64,000 nt of DNA from CAZOEL01 sp964578835 (GTDB taxonomy: Bacteria > Desulfobacterota > Syntrophobacteria > Syntrophobacterales > Syntrophobacteraceae), in contig CAZOEL010000001.1 in NCBI GenBank assembly GCA_964578835.1, positions 1 to 64,000 on the forward strand. The letters are read 5' to 3'. Each line of letters begins with the position of its first letter. The first letter of the stretch is position 1. Below the pieces are notes generated by a model. The model saw only the letters and a program-made list of their open reading frames with translations, was not told the DNA's origin and did not search any database. Below, in pieces: positions 35,612 through 44,322 of the stretch. The translations under genes and the position numbers were made by a program.

Positions 35612-36112
35612 ATGCAGAATTTATGGGCTCCCTGGCGTATAGAATATATATTGGGAAAGCGCGAGAGTTACTGCATTTTTTGCCCTGAGGGGGATGGCCA
35701 TTCGGATGAGGAAAGACTCATTCTCTATCGGGGTGATCTGACCATGGTTGTGATGAACAGGTTTCCCTACAACAACGGACATTTGCTGGTCGCTCCGTGG
35801 CGGCATGTGTCCAGGCTCGATGAGCTCAATGAAGATGAAATGCTCGATCTCATGCGTATGGTCACAAAATGCACGCTCGTTTTGAAAAAACTCATGCGTC
35901 CGGATGGGTTCAATGTTGGATTGAATCTGGGTACGGTCGCCGGAGCCGGGATCGAAGCCCACCTTCATTATCATGTGGTCCCGCGCTGGCAGGGCGACAC
36001 CAACTTCCTGACGGTTTTTGCCGATATAAGAAGCATCCCCGAACACTTGAAACAAAGCTATGCGAAGCTGGCGCCTTATTTCAAGGAGGGTGATGCCCAT
36101 GGGAATATTTAA
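35612..36112 (+). CDS. HIT-family nucleotide hydrolase or phosphorylase
   Basis: This 166-residue protein has the histidine triad HLHYHVVPRW (about 135-144), with NLWAPWRIEYI at the start and CIFCPEGDG giving Cys residues typical of zinc-binding HIT proteins (Ap4A phosphorylase-like branch). Family members act on nucleoside-phosphate bonds such as diadenosine tetraphosphate. It follows the phosphoesterase by 9 bases with AGGAG upstream and overlaps the next start by 14 bases. Confidence 0.9.
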   Translation: MQNLWAPWRIEYILGKRESYCIFCPEGDGHSDEERLILYRGDLTMVVMNRFPYNNGHLLVAPWRHVSRLDELNEDEMLDLMRMVTKCTLVLKKLMRPDGFNVGLNLGTVAGAGIEAHLHYHVVPRWQGDTNFLTVFADIRSIPEHLKQSYAKLAPYFKEGDAHGNI

Positions 36113-36434
36113 ACTGGTCACGGGTGGGCTGGTCATAGCTGTAATTGCTCTTTTTTTCTATCAAAATATTCCTGCTTTCAATAGCTTGCTAAGTTTTCAA
36201 TTGGATCTTTTTATTCGCGAGCCGGTGAAATGGGAGCACTATCTCTATACGCTTCTTCTCATTGCCGCTCTTCTGGGTTTTTTAGCGGGATTCCTGCTCA
36301 TGCTGAGTCCCTACTTGCAGCAGCGGCGTCGTCTTGCCGCGGAGCGTCTTGAGACACAGCAGGCGAGCGCTACGGAATCTCCCGTGGTTGAGGCTGCTGT
36401 GGAAAGAGAAGAGGCGCCGGTGGAAGACCGGTAA
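36099..36434 (+). CDS. LapA-domain (DUF1049) membrane protein
   Basis: A 111-residue protein with two membrane helices (FKLVTGGLVIAVIALFFYQN and LYTLLLIAALLGFLAGFLLM), separated by a short loop, and a charged C-terminal tail. This is the LapA domain layout, associated with lipopolysaccharide assembly in enterobacteria. The ATG at 36099 is chosen because AAGGAGGG lies eight bases upstream; ATG 36093 is too close to it. It overlaps the HIT gene, which suggests translational coupling. Confidence 0.78.
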   Translation: MGIFKLVTGGLVIAVIALFFYQNIPAFNSLLSFQLDLFIREPVKWEHYLYTLLLIAALLGFLAGFLLMLSPYLQQRRRLAAERLETQQASATESPVVEAAVEREEAPVEDR

Positions 36435-36478
36435 AAAGCTTCTGTTCAACTTCTATTACTTGAGCCCGGGGAGAAAAG

Positions 36479-37324
36479 GTGGCTGGAGAATCGATTATTG
36501 CTAAAATTGTTCAAACAACCGGCGACTTGCCGACTATGCCTCATGTCGCCAACTTGGTCATGGAGAAGATATCGGCTCCCGGTACGACCGCGAAGGATCT
36601 CCACCAAATAATTTCGAAAGATCAGGCTCTGGCGGCCCGTGTTTTGAGAATAGTCAATTCGCCCTTCTACGGAGGGGCCAGAAAGGTTTCCAGACTTACC
36701 GACGCTATTGTATTCATGGGCTTTGACAGCATCCGGTCTCTTGTCATGGCGAGCGCCATGCATGATTTCTTCAAAACATTTGGGCTGACAGAAAAACTGC
36801 TTTGGGAGCACTCCATCGGATGCGCCGCCGTAGCCAAAAGAATCGCCAAGCTGGTGAGGTTGCCGAAAATTGAAGAAGCGTTTATGGCCGGGCTTCTGCA
36901 CGATATAGGAAAGGTAGTTCTCAATCTCAAGCTGCCCGATCAGATGCTCTCTATCGTCCAGGAAGTCTATAACGATCCCGAAGCCACTTTTTCTGCTGTA
37001 GAACAGAGAATCTTCGGCTTCACTCATTCCCAGGTGGGGCAGCTCATTGCGAGAAGGTGGAATTTTGCTCCGGATATCGAGGAGACGATAGGCTTTCATC
37101 ACAACCCGGGTTTGGCGAGGATCGCTCCGACCCTGGCTCACATCATTTATCTCGCCAATGCCTTCTGCCATAAGCTGGAGATAGGCCCAACCAGAAACCC
37201 GGATCTCGATTTGACCGAGCTGCCCAGCGCAGAGGCCCTGAAGCTTGATGAGGGCTCAATAGAACCGCTTCTGCAGGATCTTTCGAACACAATGTCTTCG
37301 GAAGGCGCAATGTTCGCCATGTAG
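36479..37324 (+). CDS. HDOD-domain signalling protein
   Basis: This 281-residue protein is a stand-alone HDOD domain. Visible marks are LPTMPHVANLVMEKIS near the start, VLRIVNSPFYGGARKVSRLTDAI, an HD-like LLHDIGKVVLN (about 140-150) and IGFHHNP. HDOD proteins usually lack phosphohydrolase activity and relay signals in motility, biofilm or stress control. Start is the GTG at 36479 with GGGGAGAAAAG upstream. It ends 10 bases before the convergent cbiH stop with no room for a terminator. Confidence 0.88.
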   Translation: MAGESIIAKIVQTTGDLPTMPHVANLVMEKISAPGTTAKDLHQIISKDQALAARVLRIVNSPFYGGARKVSRLTDAIVFMGFDSIRSLVMASAMHDFFKTFGLTEKLLWEHSIGCAAVAKRIAKLVRLPKIEEAFMAGLLHDIGKVVLNLKLPDQMLSIVQEVYNDPEATFSAVEQRIFGFTHSQVGQLIARRWNFAPDIEETIGFHHNPGLARIAPTLAHIIYLANAFCHKLEIGPTRNPDLDLTELPSAEALKLDEGSIEPLLQDLSNTMSSEGAMFAM

Positions 37325-37334
37325 TTCTTCAGCG

Positions 37335-38213
37335 TCATTGGCTCCTCAGCGAGTATTTGTCGAGGTATCCCCGAGGAGTGATCATCCATTCCTTCCAGAT
37401 GTAGGTCTTGCTGTTTCCAACGATAAGGATCGACTGCATGTCGACCTGATCGAAGGGAATATCCTCCAGGGTGGAAAAGGCCAGCCATTGGTCTTCTCTC
37501 ATTGCGCGACGGACGATGGCTACGGGTGTCTGAGGCTTTGCATGGCGAAGGAGAATCTTCTGGGCCTGTTCGAGCAGGTTCGGCCGACTCTTGCTCCTGG
37601 GATTGTAGATGGCCAGGACGAAGTCGGCCGAAGCGGCAGCCGCGAGCCTCTTTTCTATGAGCTCCCAAGGGGTGAGATGGTCGCTGAGGCTTACCGCGGC
37701 AAAGTCATGCATGAGAGGCGCTCCCGCAAGGGATGCCGCCGCATTGAAGGCGGGCACTCCTGGCGTAACTTCGATAAAAAAATCCACGTCTGAATTCGTC
37801 TCCCCATTATAGCGTGAGACGCAAAGGTTTCTTTCACGGCATATATCGAACACCAGGCCCGCCATGCCATAAATCCCGGCATCTCCGCTCGAGACCAACG
37901 CAACTCTTCGGCCCAGTAAAGCTTGCTCTATGGCTGCCTGACAACGTTCCACTTCTTTTCTCATGCCGCTGGAGACGGTCTCTTTGCCGACAAGCAAATC
38001 AGGGATGAGGTCGAGATACATTTTGTAGCCTGCGATGACTTCTGAAGAAGCCAAAGCTTCCAGTGCTTCAGGCGTCATGAAGGCGCGGCGACCGGGACCG
38101 AGGCTTACGATGGAGAGCTTGCCCGGGCTATGGCCAATGTCGCATTGGCGGTCTTTTGTTTGGGGATGATGAGCTTCCCGCTCTGAGCACTCATGAGGGC
38201 TGTCGCCTCGCAT
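37335..38213 (-). CDS. cbiH: Cobalt-precorrin-3B C17-methyltransferase
   Basis: A SAM-dependent tetrapyrrole methyltransferase of cobalamin ring contraction, acting with CbiG. The family core starts at KLSIVSLGPGRRAFMTPEALEAL and continues with SSGDAGIYGMAGLVFDICR, VTPGVPAFNAAASLAGAPL and ADFVLAIYNPRSKSR. The only standard start in frame before the core is the ATG at 38213, which adds about 32 non-family residues and overlaps cbiG by 109 bases; an ATT codon lies closer. The real start is therefore unsure, and a coupled or frameshifted CbiG-CbiH product is possible. It is the last gene of the B12 operon. Confidence 0.88.
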   Translation of the reverse strand: MRGDSPHECSEREAHHPQTKDRQCDIGHSPGKLSIVSLGPGRRAFMTPEALEALASSEVIAGYKMYLDLIPDLLVGKETVSSGMRKEVERCQAAIEQALLGRRVALVSSGDAGIYGMAGLVFDICRERNLCVSRYNGETNSDVDFFIEVTPGVPAFNAAASLAGAPLMHDFAAVSLSDHLTPWELIEKRLAAAASADFVLAIYNPRSKSRPNLLEQAQKILLRHAKPQTPVAIVRRAMREDQWLAFSTLEDIPFDQVDMQSILIVGNSKTYIWKEWMITPRGYLDKYSLRSQ

Positions 38214-39241
38214 ACGCTTTTCACTCCTATGAATGTTTGCACCACAACCGACGGGTTGGGTGTCTGGATGTGTTCAATATCGCTTCGACTATAAAAATAG
38301 ACAGGCCGATTCAGCCTCTCGGCAACTTCGAGAATGCCGGGCTCTTCAGCTTTCAGGTCGACGCTCGCTAAATTCCTAATGGATAGCGCCGATAGCCTTT
38401 CTCGCTCGAAGACGCTCCTGATGAGGTTAAGGATTTCATCCGCGCTCGTTCCCCGATTGCAGCCAATTCCCACGACCAGAGTGCGCGGATGAAGCGCAAG
38501 GCGCTGAAGGCCCGTGGGCGGAAGGCGCTCGGAGACCCAAATGCCCAGGGTATCGGACAGATGATTGAAGTCTGTCGAGCTCCATGCTTCTCCTTCCAGT
38601 TCATTTTGGCTTTGCGTCGTGGAAAAATAACCTGCGGGAAGCCAGGTGATGTTCTTCAGTTCGGCAAGGTATGGCTTGAGGCGTTCTTCGGGATCATAGC
38701 CCCACATTGGCTCGTCCTCGAGCAGAGCTCTTGCTGCGCGACTGAGCATGGCCATGTTTCCTATTTCAAGGCCGGCATCTTGTGCGACCAAATCCAGCGA
38801 GGGTTTGCCTCGAACGTCCGAAGCCGTGGTAATGACGGGCTGTCCTCCAATAAGGCCTGCGATTTTGTGAGCGAGGCGGTTTGCGCCGCCGAGATGGCCC
38901 GAAATGAGGCTGATAACGAACTGTCCCTTTTCGTCCAGCACCACTATGGCCGGGTCCTTGGTCTTGTGGCGCAAAAGAGGCGCTATTCCGCGAACGACTA
39001 TTCCTGTTGCCATGATGAAGACCAGTGATCCATGTCTTGGCCAGATTTCGGAGAAAAGCGAGCCGATATGCCGAAAGCCCGAGGCTCCCATGGCGAGAGC
39101 GAAGCCGTGCCGCTCGGGAACATAGCAAATCCCTTCTCCAAGCTTCGCCTGAAGCCGCAGCGCCAGGTCGACTCCATGCCGCGTAATGGCGACAATCCCG
39201 ATGGACTGATTAAACCTTTGATTTGGCGTCTCGGTATCCAT
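38105..39241 (-). CDS. cbiG: Cobalt-precorrin-5A hydrolase
   Basis: A protein of about 378 residues of the anaerobic cobalamin pathway; it opens the delta-lactone of cobalt-precorrin-5A and releases acetaldehyde. N-terminal, middle and C-terminal CbiG segments are all present: IGIVAITRHGVDLALRL, FIMATGIVVRGIAPLL, VISLISGHLGGANRLA and LVVGIGCNRGTSADEIL. The ATG at 39241 is preferred since the family sequence begins shortly after it; the frame is open to 39346. It overlaps the cbiF end by 32 bases and cbiH by 109 bases. Confidence 0.93.
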   Translation of the reverse strand: MDTETPNQRFNQSIGIVAITRHGVDLALRLQAKLGEGICYVPERHGFALAMGASGFRHIGSLFSEIWPRHGSLVFIMATGIVVRGIAPLLRHKTKDPAIVVLDEKGQFVISLISGHLGGANRLAHKIAGLIGGQPVITTASDVRGKPSLDLVAQDAGLEIGNMAMLSRAARALLEDEPMWGYDPEERLKPYLAELKNITWLPAGYFSTTQSQNELEGEAWSSTDFNHLSDTLGIWVSERLPPTGLQRLALHPRTLVVGIGCNRGTSADEILNLIRSVFERERLSALSIRNLASVDLKAEEPGILEVAERLNRPVYFYSRSDIEHIQTPNPSVVVQTFIGVKSVCEATALMSAQSGKLIIPKQKTANATLAIARASSPS

Positions 39242-39995
39242 GACTGAACGACTCGTCGTATAACTTAGATTTTTTGAGCTCTTCTCCACCGCGGATGCCA
39301 AAAACCCTCCCCACCATGATGATAGCCTGACGACGAATGCCCGCATCCTTCACTTTTTCGGCTATATCGCCGAGAGACCCATGTACGAGCGTCTGATCCG
39401 GCCATCCTAGCCGATAGGCTACCACAACGGGGGTATCTTCCGGATAAGAGTGCAGAAGCTCTGACGCCACATTCCCCATTTGCTGAACGCTCAGGTAAAT
39501 GATGAGCGTAGCCTGATGCGCGGCAAGGGAGCGGAGCTCCTCTCCGGGGGGGGTCGGCGTTCGGCCTGCAAGGCGGGTGAGGATGAGCGTCTGTGAAACC
39601 TCGGGCAGAGTCAGCTCCTGCCTTAGCTCCGCTGCAGCCGCAAAGACCGCGGATACGCCCGGGACGACTTCATAAGGAATTCCGTCTCTGTCGAGCAGCT
39701 CCATCTGCTCCTGGATGGCGCCGTAGAGGCTTGGATCTCCCGTGTGGAGGCGCACGACCCTTTCCCCCCGGAGGCTTCCTTCCGCCAAAAGAGCGTGAGT
39801 CTCCTCCAAAGTAAGAGGCGCGCTGTCGAAGATCGCTGCTCCAGCCTTTCTATTCTCGAGAAGCGCTCTGGGCACTAGAGAGCCGGCGTACACGATGCGG
39901 TCCGCCTCTTCCAGGAGCCGCTTGCCTTTAACCGTGATCAGCTCGGGATCTCCCGGGCCGGCGCCAACAAAATAAACGGGATATTTCATGCTCAT
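39210..39995 (-). CDS. cbiF: Cobalt-precorrin-4 C11-methyltransferase
   Basis: A 261-residue SAM-dependent methyltransferase. Family motifs are VYFVGAGPGDPELITVKGKRLLEEAD, IVYAGSLVP, VRLHTGDPSLYGAIQEQ and YEVVPGVSAVFAAAAELRQELTLPEVSQ. The stretch LAGRTPTPPGEELRSLAAH is characteristic of CbiF/CobM. It lies 13 bases after cbiET and overlaps cbiG. Confidence 0.95.
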   Translation of the reverse strand: MSMKYPVYFVGAGPGDPELITVKGKRLLEEADRIVYAGSLVPRALLENRKAGAAIFDSAPLTLEETHALLAEGSLRGERVVRLHTGDPSLYGAIQEQMELLDRDGIPYEVVPGVSAVFAAAAELRQELTLPEVSQTLILTRLAGRTPTPPGEELRSLAAHQATLIIYLSVQQMGNVASELLHSYPEDTPVVVAYRLGWPDQTLVHGSLGDIAEKVKDAGIRRQAIIMVGRVFGIRGGEELKKSKLYDESFSHGYRDAKSKV

Positions 39996-40008
39996 AAAAC
40001 CTCAACTC

Positions 40009-41274
40009 TTATCTACGATCTTCACTGGTGAAGATGAAAACGGGATTAAGGGCTTCCAGTCTCAGCGTCTTTCCAATGGGAGCGGAGCGATTGACCTGGA
40101 GTTGCGTAACCGTCACCTTGAAAGGCTTTTCCTGCCAATAAGCATTCACGGCTCCCACCGTATCCAATGTCACGGCCGTTTGAACCACCCTTCCTCCAGG
40201 GCGAAGGCGACTGATCGTCTGATCGAGAATGGCCTCCACATCCCCGCCGCTGCCGCCGATAAATACTCGATCCGGGTCGGGAAGCCCGCTGAGAATCTCT
40301 GCTGCATTGCCTTGCGCCACTCGAATTTCGGGGCACTGAAATCGCTTCACATTCGCGATGAGATCGCGGCAGCGCTCTTCATTTTTTTCAACCGCAACCA
40401 CCTGTGCGAGCCGTCCGATGCGAGCCGCTTCTATGGCAATTGACCCGCTCCCGGCCCCAAGATCCCACAGGACGAGATCGGGTTTGAGCTGCAGTTGCGC
40501 GAGCACGACTGCGCGAACCTCCATTTTGGTTATCAAACCGGCCTGATGTCGGAGCTCCTCATCGGGGATGCCCAGCACCGGCAGATCGGAGCCGAGTCCC
40601 TGGCTGCTGAGCTCATCGGGAAAGAGCGCGACGAGGTTGAGAGGGGAAAACTCTTCCCTCGAAGCTTCTTCAAGCGATAAGCGCCGGATTCTTTCGGTTG
40701 GAAGTCCAAGATCTTCCGCTGCAACAAGCATGCGGTCCGAAAAACCGGCGTCGAGCAGCATGCGCGCAATGCGGTCCGGCGAGTGCGACGGATCGGTAAA
40801 CAATGCGATCCTGGGATTATAGCGCAGCTCTCTCATCCAAGCCGCCTTGGCGCCTTTTCTACCGTGGAGACTGAGTACTTTCACATATTCCCAGGGTTCC
40901 TTCAAGCGGGCAAAGAGCGCCTGAACCGTGGTGATGTTCGGGTAAGCAAGCACTCTGTCCTTGCCGAGTTGCTTCACAATGCGTTGCCCAAGGCCGAAAT
41001 AGAACGGATCTCCCGACGTGAGGACAACGGTGCGGCGGGCGCTGGATATCTTGTCAATCTGAATGAGCCAATCCTGAAGTCCGGATTGCAGAACGATCTT
41101 TTCTCCGCAATGATCGGGAAAATATTCCAGGTGGCGCTTGCCGCCGGCAAGCACTTCCGCTTCTCCTATTCTCCGGAGAGCGTTCGGAGCGAGATCGTCT
41201 CCAGCCATTCCCAACCCCACAAGCGCCACGACAGGAGGATTCCAGACATCGAGCATGTTTGGAGTCATAGGCAT
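40009..41274 (-). CDS. cbiET: Cobalt-precorrin C5/C15-methyltransferase and decarboxylase (CbiE-CbiT fusion)
   Basis: This 421-residue protein joins CbiE (about 1-215, VGLGMAGDDLAPNALRRIGEAEVLAGGKRHL) to CbiT (about 235-421, KMEVRAVVLAQLQL, then the SAM-binding LWDLGAGSGSIAIEAARIG and IGGSGGDVEAIL). The same fusion order occurs in aerobic CobL. With CbiD and CbiG in the same operon it should act in the cobalt-first anaerobic route, methylating C5 and C15 and removing the C12 acetate carboxyl. Confidence 0.94.
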   Translation of the reverse strand: MPMTPNMLDVWNPPVVALVGLGMAGDDLAPNALRRIGEAEVLAGGKRHLEYFPDHCGEKIVLQSGLQDWLIQIDKISSARRTVVLTSGDPFYFGLGQRIVKQLGKDRVLAYPNITTVQALFARLKEPWEYVKVLSLHGRKGAKAAWMRELRYNPRIALFTDPSHSPDRIARMLLDAGFSDRMLVAAEDLGLPTERIRRLSLEEASREEFSPLNLVALFPDELSSQGLGSDLPVLGIPDEELRHQAGLITKMEVRAVVLAQLQLKPDLVLWDLGAGSGSIAIEAARIGRLAQVVAVEKNEERCRDLIANVKRFQCPEIRVAQGNAAEILSGLPDPDRVFIGGSGGDVEAILDQTISRLRPGGRVVQTAVTLDTVGAVNAYWQEKPFKVTVTQLQVNRSAPIGKTLRLEALNPVFIFTSEDRR

Positions 41275-41334
41275 TCGCCATCCTTGAAAGTCGGAGTATT
41301 CATCATCCGCCTATCGCGTCTATTCGACCTGACT

Positions 41335-42564
41335 TTAATGGCTGCGCACATCTGCAAGAAGATTTCCTCCATGGTCGAAAAGAAGGAGCCTTACCCGGAG
41401 TCGTCCTTCCGTCAGGCTGAGGGACTGCTCCATAGCCTGTCCGGCAATGGCGTGGATAACGCCGGTCGCCCCCCTGGCAGTGAGCAATTCCAGCGCATGC
41501 CGTGCGGTATTGGCTTCGGCCAGCTCTCCGCAGAAACCGGCGTCGTGGCCTTGCTCCTCTGCTATCTTCGCTACGGGAGCGAGATCGAGATGAACCTTAT
41601 GAGCATGGGTGTAGGGATGCCCCTGCGCCATTTTTACCGCCTTGCCGAAAAAAACGCTGTGAATGATTTCGGCAAATCCTCTGTTTTGAACTTCCTTTAC
41701 GGCAAAGGAAAAAAAATCCGCTATCTGAATAAAGGACTCCATCGGCAGACGAGGCAGCATGTTGCGGGCGTAATGCTCGCTTTTCCCCCCGGTGCTCAGG
41801 ACCACTTGGGAGCATCCGTTCGAGGCTGCCACAGAAAGCGCGGCTTGAATCGTTTCTTCATATGCCTCATGGGAAAACGGCTTCACGATGCCGGTTGTGC
41901 CCAGGATCGAAATTCCTCCGATTATCCCAAGTCTGGGGTTGAGGGTGCGCCGAGCAAGCTCTTCTCCCTTCGGAACTTCGACCAGGACTTCCATGACGAC
42001 GCCATCTGCATGATGGCATTCACTTTGGAATGGAACAACGAAAAAAGGCTTGTCGGGCTTACTCCATAATCCGTTCTTGGTTGCGCAATCCTCAGGAATG
42101 CCGCCCAGCCGCATGATCTCTTCCGAGAGATTGCGGGCCAACATCTCGCGAGGCGTTGGGTTTATTGCGGGCTCTCCTACGGGCGCCGGCAGGCCGGGCT
42201 TCGTGACGCGCCCGACTCCCGTTCCGCCGATGACGCAGATTCCATTGACTTCCTTCCGGGGCGCGTAAGCAAAACACTTCAGCGAAACGCGCACCTCGGC
42301 CTTGTGGGTTACATCGGGATCATCTCCCCCGTCTTTGATTACTGATGCTTGCGCTCCGTCAGATAAAAGGCGGCTCTGATGAACATTTACGGGGAGAAAT
42401 AGACCGCCGGGCAAATGGACGGAGACAAGCTCAGGCGGCTTGCCTGTGAGCAAATGTTGCAGCGCGGCCATGGCTGCGGCCGTCATGGCTGTCCCGGTGC
42501 TGAAGCCGCTTCGAAGCTTTCGCCTTTGTGAATCCTTTGCAGGTGCCCCGCTCATAATGCGCAA
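41335..42564 (-). CDS. cbiD: Cobalt-precorrin-5B C1-methyltransferase
   Basis: This 409-residue CbiD marks the anaerobic cobalamin route. Typical wording: LRSGFSTGTAMTAAAMAALQHLL near the N-terminus, VIKDGGDDPDVTH (about 75-87), IGGTGVGRVTKPGL (about 110-123), NPRLGIIGGISILGTTGIVKPFS and the C-terminal SFAVKEVQNRGF. It lies 8 bases after the BtuF-like gene and 60 bases before cbiET. Confidence 0.96.
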   Translation of the reverse strand: MRIMSGAPAKDSQRRKLRSGFSTGTAMTAAAMAALQHLLTGKPPELVSVHLPGGLFLPVNVHQSRLLSDGAQASVIKDGGDDPDVTHKAEVRVSLKCFAYAPRKEVNGICVIGGTGVGRVTKPGLPAPVGEPAINPTPREMLARNLSEEIMRLGGIPEDCATKNGLWSKPDKPFFVVPFQSECHHADGVVMEVLVEVPKGEELARRTLNPRLGIIGGISILGTTGIVKPFSHEAYEETIQAALSVAASNGCSQVVLSTGGKSEHYARNMLPRLPMESFIQIADFFSFAVKEVQNRGFAEIIHSVFFGKAVKMAQGHPYTHAHKVHLDLAPVAKIAEEQGHDAGFCGELAEANTARHALELLTARGATGVIHAIAGQAMEQSLSLTEGRLRVRLLLFDHGGNLLADVRSH

Positions 42565-42572
42565 TCCAACCG

Positions 42573-43475
42573 TTACTTCTTGATTTCTTTGTCAGGATGA
42601 AGGGCCGCTGCAAGCTCTTCGACCGCATCCACGCACCGGGGACCGGGTCTTGAAAAAAGCAGTTCGTCCACAAAGAAGATTTTTCCCTCTTTTACAGATC
42701 GAAGACGCTCAAAATGGGATCTCCTGGATGGGTCCAAAGGGTTCCTATTCATTGGGCCGCGCTGAACGATGTATCCATCCGGATCTCCGGCCAGTAAGGC
42801 TTCGAAGCTGTAGTGGACGATGGCTTTATTGTTCTCCAATATATTCTCGGCTCCCGCGGCCAGGAGTATTTCCTGGACTATCGATCCCCGTCCGGCTCCT
42901 GTGAGCGGCTCGGAGCGCACTTCGTAAAATACCCTCGGCCGTTTCCGAACATCCGCTAATTTCATTTTGACGTTTTCAAGTCTCTTCTTCAGCTGTGCGA
43001 CCGTGGCTTCGGCCTGCTCGACGCGGCCGGCGAGCGCCCCAAGTCGCAACATTACAGAGAAAATGTCCTCGAAGGATTTTGGGGCGAATACCGCAACAGG
43101 GCAACCGGCCTGGCGCAGACGGTCCATCTCGGGATTCGCCTCATGGCGGCTTGCGCTCTGTATGACCAGGTCGGGCTTCAATCCAATAATCATCTCGACA
43201 TTAGGCTTCATATGCGTGCCCACGGAAGGAAGCTCACGGATGCCTTCCGGGTGTTCATCGGCTTGAGTGCGCGCAATGACTTCGGCGCCTGAGCCAATGG
43301 CGAAGAGCATCTCGGTGAAAGCTCCATAGAGGGGAATAATGCGCTTCGCGGGTTTTTCGAGAGATATTGTTTGGTTGAAATCGTCAACGATCTCGGTGGC
43401 TGAGGCCGTCCCAGATAATGTGGTCGAGATAAAGAGAAAAGCAGCAAAGAGGGTAAAAAGTCGAAATCCAGCCAT
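42573..43475 (-). CDS. btuF: Periplasmic cobalamin/corrinoid-binding protein (BtuF-like)
   Basis: A protein of about 300 residues with a signal peptide (MAGFRLFTLFAAFLFISTTLSGTASA) and a periplasmic-binding type III fold (AKRIIPLYGAFTEMLFAIGSGAEVIARTQ, then IGLKPDLVIQSASRHEANPE). With the adjacent permease and ATPase, in a riboswitch-led B12 operon, it most likely binds cobalamin or precursors; a cobalt-siderophore ligand cannot be excluded. The ATG at 43475 follows GGGGAA. Its start lies 38 bases inside the ATPase 3' end read against the longest frame, and the gene pair is tightly packed. Confidence 0.85.
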   Translation of the reverse strand: MAGFRLFTLFAAFLFISTTLSGTASATEIVDDFNQTISLEKPAKRIIPLYGAFTEMLFAIGSGAEVIARTQADEHPEGIRELPSVGTHMKPNVEMIIGLKPDLVIQSASRHEANPEMDRLRQAGCPVAVFAPKSFEDIFSVMLRLGALAGRVEQAEATVAQLKKRLENVKMKLADVRKRPRVFYEVRSEPLTGAGRGSIVQEILLAAGAENILENNKAIVHYSFEALLAGDPDGYIVQRGPMNRNPLDPSRRSHFERLRSVKEGKIFFVDELLFSRPGPRCVDAVEELAAALHPDKEIKK

Positions 43476-43512
43476 CAGGCATTCCCCAAAAAAGATTTTT
43501 CGGTTTGAGTAG

Positions 43513-44322
43513 TCACGGCAGAAAGACAACCTGCCGCTTTGTGGTGCCTTCTATGGGCAGCACCAAGGCGGACGCCTTATAGACCTTATCGAGATTCTCA
43601 GGGGTCAAAACCGAGTCTGTTGGGCCGTCGGCAACCACTCGGCCGTCTTTCATAAAAATGATTCTCTTGCAGAAAAGCGCCGCTAGGTTCACATCGTGCA
43701 ATACGGCGAGAATGGTCAGGTCTTCCTCCTTATTGAGCCGATCGAGAACCCTGAAGATCTGAAGCTTGCGATGGATGTCCATGGCCGAGGTGGCTTCGTC
43801 GAGGAGCAGAAGAGGCGTCGTTTGAGCAAGAGCCTTGGCCATGAGAACCCTCTGCCTCTCGCCACCGCTTATGGCGGTTATGAGCCGCTCGGAAAGCGCT
43901 TCGGTATCGGTAATCGCCATGGCGCGTTTTGCGACGAGATTGTCTTGAATGCTGTCCGTCCGCTTATGATGCTGATGCGGGTAGCGCCCCATGAGAACGA
44001 CGTCCCTGCAGGAAAAAGGAAATCGCACGTCGGCGTCTTGAGCCACGGCGGCGAGGCGAAGAGCGCGCTCCCTTGTTTTTAGGCTCTCAATGGGCGCTCC
44101 CTGTAGTTCAATCACCCCCTCATCTGAAGGAATGACCCCGCTCAGAGCAAGGAGCAGCGTGCTCTTCCCCGATCCATTGGGGCCGAGGACGGCGACCATC
44201 TCACCGCGCCGAAGGCTGAACGAAATGCCGTCTATCACAGGGCGTCCGGGATAGCCGCACCTGAGATTTCTCACCTCGATCAGAGCTGGAGGTATTTCTT
44301 GCGATGGAGCAGCAGATAACAA
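43513..44322 (-). CDS. btuD: ABC transporter ATPase (BtuD-like)
   Basis: An ATPase of about 269 residues with a Walker A (GPNGSGKSTLLLALSG), Q-loop, signature (ISGGERQRVLMAKALAQ) and Walker B (LLLLDEATSAMD), followed by the switch His in LHDVNLAALF. It belongs to the FecE/BtuD family of metal-chelate importers. No ATG lies near the N-terminus. The TTG at 44322 is chosen because GGGAGGACC stands about nine bases upstream, giving a 43-base overlap with the permease gene; GTG 44274 is the alternative. The frame is open back to 45111, but that part is only the shadow of btuC. Confidence 0.9.
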   Translation of the reverse strand: MLSAAPSQEIPPALIEVRNLRCGYPGRPVIDGISFSLRRGEMVAVLGPNGSGKSTLLLALSGVIPSDEGVIELQGAPIESLKTRERALRLAAVAQDADVRFPFSCRDVVLMGRYPHQHHKRTDSIQDNLVAKRAMAITDTEALSERLITAISGGERQRVLMAKALAQTTPLLLLDEATSAMDIHRKLQIFRVLDRLNKEEDLTILAVLHDVNLAALFCKRIIFMKDGRVVADGPTDSVLTPENLDKVYKASALVLPIEGTTKRQVVFLP

